DNA of 6,563 bases. It comes from Verrucomicrobia bacterium UBA1731 (GTDB taxonomy: Bacteria > Verrucomicrobiota > Kiritimatiellia > RFP12 > UBA1067). The notes beneath the pieces were generated by a model. That model ran no database searches and had not been told where the DNA came from. It saw only the letters and a list, made by a program, of their open reading frames with translations. The DNA is taken from contig DCIH01000041.1 of NCBI GenBank assembly GCA_002317575.1, forward strand, positions 10,486 to 17,048, read 5' to 3'. Both the position numbers and the translations under genes were made by a program. Shown here piece by piece: positions 5,205 through 6,563 of the stretch (positions are counted from its first letter, which is position 1; every line of letters starts with the position of its first letter).

Positions 5205-6319
5205 GAACGCTCGAGCGGTATGTGTTCGGGGCGTTCCTGTCGAGTTTCGCGCTGGCGTTCCTGGTGCTGAGCTTCGTGCTGACCGTCGGTCTGATGGTTC
5301 AGATCGTCGGTTACATCCTCAAAGGCGTTCCGATGGGCCTCGTCGGCCAATTCGCGCTCGTGTGCTTCCCCGAGACGATGCAATGGACGATTCCGCTGGG
5401 GCTTCTGGTGGCGTCGATTCTCGTCTTTTCGCGCTTGTCGGCGGATTCGGAAATCGCGGCCATGCGCGCCTGCGGCGTCAATCTGATTACGGTGATGCGG
5501 TGGCCGCTGCTGTTCGCCGCGCTGGCGACGGCCGTCGGCCTCTTCATTAATAACGAAATCGTGCCGCGCGGGCACGAGGTGCGTCGCAATCTGGCCAAGC
5601 GCATTTCCGTCGGTTCGGGGCTTGATGTGCTGGAGCCCGGGCGCGTGATCGACGATTTTCCGCGCGTCAAAATCTATTTCGAGGGCAAGGAGGGAAATTG
5701 GGTCAAGGATCTCGTGGTGCTCGACTACTCCAATCCGAAGTTCGTGCGCGAGCTCAAGGCGAAGAAGGCGCTCGTCACGAAGGAGGGGCGTGACATCCTG
5801 CTCGATTTGCACGACATGACGGTGGATCCCATTGACGAAGACCATCCCGGCATGGTGCGCGCCGTGCGCTACTCGCACCGCGTTCAGGACGCGCTCAAGG
5901 ATGGCAAGTACAACCGCAAGGAAAAGGACTGGCGCTTCTTTGAAATGATCGGCAAGATTCGCGCGGCGCAGACCGCCGCCAAGGCCGCGGATGGTTCGGC
6001 TCGCAAGAAGGGCAGCGAGAAATATCTGGCAAAACGCTACGCCAGCGACATCAAGACGGAATTCCAGAAGCGTTGGGTGTTTGCGTTCGCTTCCGTGTGT
6101 TTCGTGCTGATCGGCGTCCCGCTGGGCATTCGCGCGCAGCGCAAGGAGTCAAGCGTGGGCATGGCCATCGCCCTCGGCGTGGCGCTCGGGTACTACATGG
6201 TTGTTATTTCCATGACGAGCCTTTCCAAGAACTTCGCCGTGCATCCGGAAGCGCTGATCTGGTTGCCCGTGGCCGTTTGCGCGGCGCTCGCCTGCTATCT
6301 GATGCCCAGGAATCTCTGA
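5201..6319 (+). CDS. LptF/LptG family (YjgP/YjgQ) LPS export permease
   Basis: The 372-residue protein matches the usual length and layout of LptF and LptG. These inner-membrane subunits work with the LptB ATPase to extract LPS and pass it through LptC and LptA to the outer membrane. Three N-terminal membrane spans are visible (about residues 10-36, 48-75 and 99-117), followed by a periplasmic domain (about 120-280). Three C-terminal spans follow (about 291-312, 319-339 and 351-368). Family landmarks are the N-terminal LERYVFGAFL, the conserved loop RLSADSEIAAMRACG (78-92), INNEIVP (116-122) and GVPLGIRAQRKE after span four. Sequence alone does not show whether it is LptF or LptG, and no second paralogue lies in the window. 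ATG 5201 overlaps the barrel stop, and GGAG is well spaced. A lysine-rich stretch (about 228-285) precedes span four. The following lpxA start supports a lipid A/LPS role. Confidence 0.92.
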   Translation: MRTLERYVFGAFLSSFALAFLVLSFVLTVGLMVQIVGYILKGVPMGLVGQFALVCFPETMQWTIPLGLLVASILVFSRLSADSEIAAMRACGVNLITVMRWPLLFAALATAVGLFINNEIVPRGHEVRRNLAKRISVGSGLDVLEPGRVIDDFPRVKIYFEGKEGNWVKDLVVLDYSNPKFVRELKAKKALVTKEGRDILLDLHDMTVDPIDEDHPGMVRAVRYSHRVQDALKDGKYNRKEKDWRFFEMIGKIRAAQTAAKAADGSARKKGSEKYLAKRYASDIKTEFQKRWVFAFASVCFVLIGVPLGIRAQRKESSVGMAIALGVALGYYMVVISMTSLSKNFAVHPEALIWLPVAVCAALACYLMPRNL

Positions 6320-6337
6320 ACGAACCAAAAAAGAAAC

Positions 6338-6340
6338 GGA
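6338..6340 (+). promoter_or_regulatory. Weak ribosome binding site for lpxA
   Basis: The 28-base gap after the permease gene holds an A-rich run (about 6327-6336), then GGA seven bases before ATG 6348. This is the best Shine-Dalgarno candidate for that start. No hairpin terminator is visible in the gap, so read-through from the permease gene is likely. Confidence 0.4.
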
Positions 6341-6347
6341 TGCGGAC

Positions 6348-6563
6348 ATGGCTATTGAAGTGCACAAGACGGCGATGGTGGACAAGAACGCCCAGTTGGG
6401 CGACGGCGTGGTGGTGGGACCCTACGCGACGATCGGCGCGCATGTGAAGATCGGCGCGGGCTCGACCGTCGGGCAGGGCGCCATCATTGACGGTCACACC
6501 ACCATCGGCGAGCTCTGCCAGATATTCCCCTACGCCCTCATCGGCATGAAGACGCAGGATCTC
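6348..6563 (+). CDS. lpxA: UDP-N-acetylglucosamine acyltransferase LpxA, 3'-truncated by window edge
   Basis: The first 72 residues are present and the frame is still open at the edge. LpxA is the cytoplasmic homotrimer that moves a 3-hydroxyacyl chain from acyl carrier protein to the 3-OH of UDP-GlcNAc, the first step of lipid A synthesis. The start MAIEVHKTAMVDKNAQLGDG and the hexapeptide-repeat rhythm (IGAHVKIGAG, VGQGAIIDGHTTIG) indicate a left-handed beta-helix. HTTIGELCQIFPYALIG followed by QDL aligns by eye with E. coli LpxA HTKIGRDNEIYQFASIG followed by QDL, which favours LpxA over LpxD or other hexapeptide transferases. The catalytic histidine (E. coli H125) lies beyond the window. 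It sits 28 bases after the LptF/G-type gene in the same direction, consistent with co-transcription of LPS synthesis and export. Confidence 0.92.
   Translation, partial: MAIEVHKTAMVDKNAQLGDGVVVGPYATIGAHVKIGAGSTVGQGAIIDGHTTIGELCQIFPYALIGMKTQDL

Overview
This window looks like chromosomal DNA from a GC-rich, LPS-making Gram-negative bacterium. By eye GC is roughly two thirds, and most codons end in G or C. An LptF/G-type LPS exporter subunit and LpxA point to an outer membrane containing lipid A. The RuvC sequence style and the gene mix made me think of the Verrucomicrobiota/Kiritimatiellota side of bacterial diversity. That is only an impression, and no marker here settles it.

All convincing genes lie on the + strand and are packed almost end to end. 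The left block (1-2032) holds the tail of a long coiled-coil protein, then a Nudix hydrolase, then a family-2 glycosyltransferase resembling polyprenyl-phosphate sugar transferases. Each is joined to the next by an ATGA stop/start overlap. A 25-base gap with a good ribosome binding site leads to a 699-residue protein (2058-4157) that I do not recognise. Its C-terminal half may have a kinase-like layout. The Holliday junction resolvase RuvC (4172-4663) follows 14 bases later, with all four catalytic acids present.

A new transcription unit probably starts just after ruvC. An extended -10 motif at 4672-4680 is the only AT-rich patch of its kind in the window. It precedes a small exported protein that looks like an outer-membrane beta-barrel (about 4689-5204). 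This gene overlaps by ATGA with an LptF/LptG family permease (5201-6319). The first 72 codons of lpxA follow after 28 bases and run off the right edge. The right-hand block therefore reads as an envelope/LPS cluster: LpxA starts lipid A synthesis, the LptF/G permease lifts LPS out of the inner membrane, and an undescribed barrel or lipoprotein is co-translated with the permease.

No tRNA, rRNA, CRISPR array, insertion sequence or convincing terminator was seen. No stretch of more than 30 bases lacks a gene. The long antisense and alternate-frame ORFs are typical by-products of GC-rich coding sequence.
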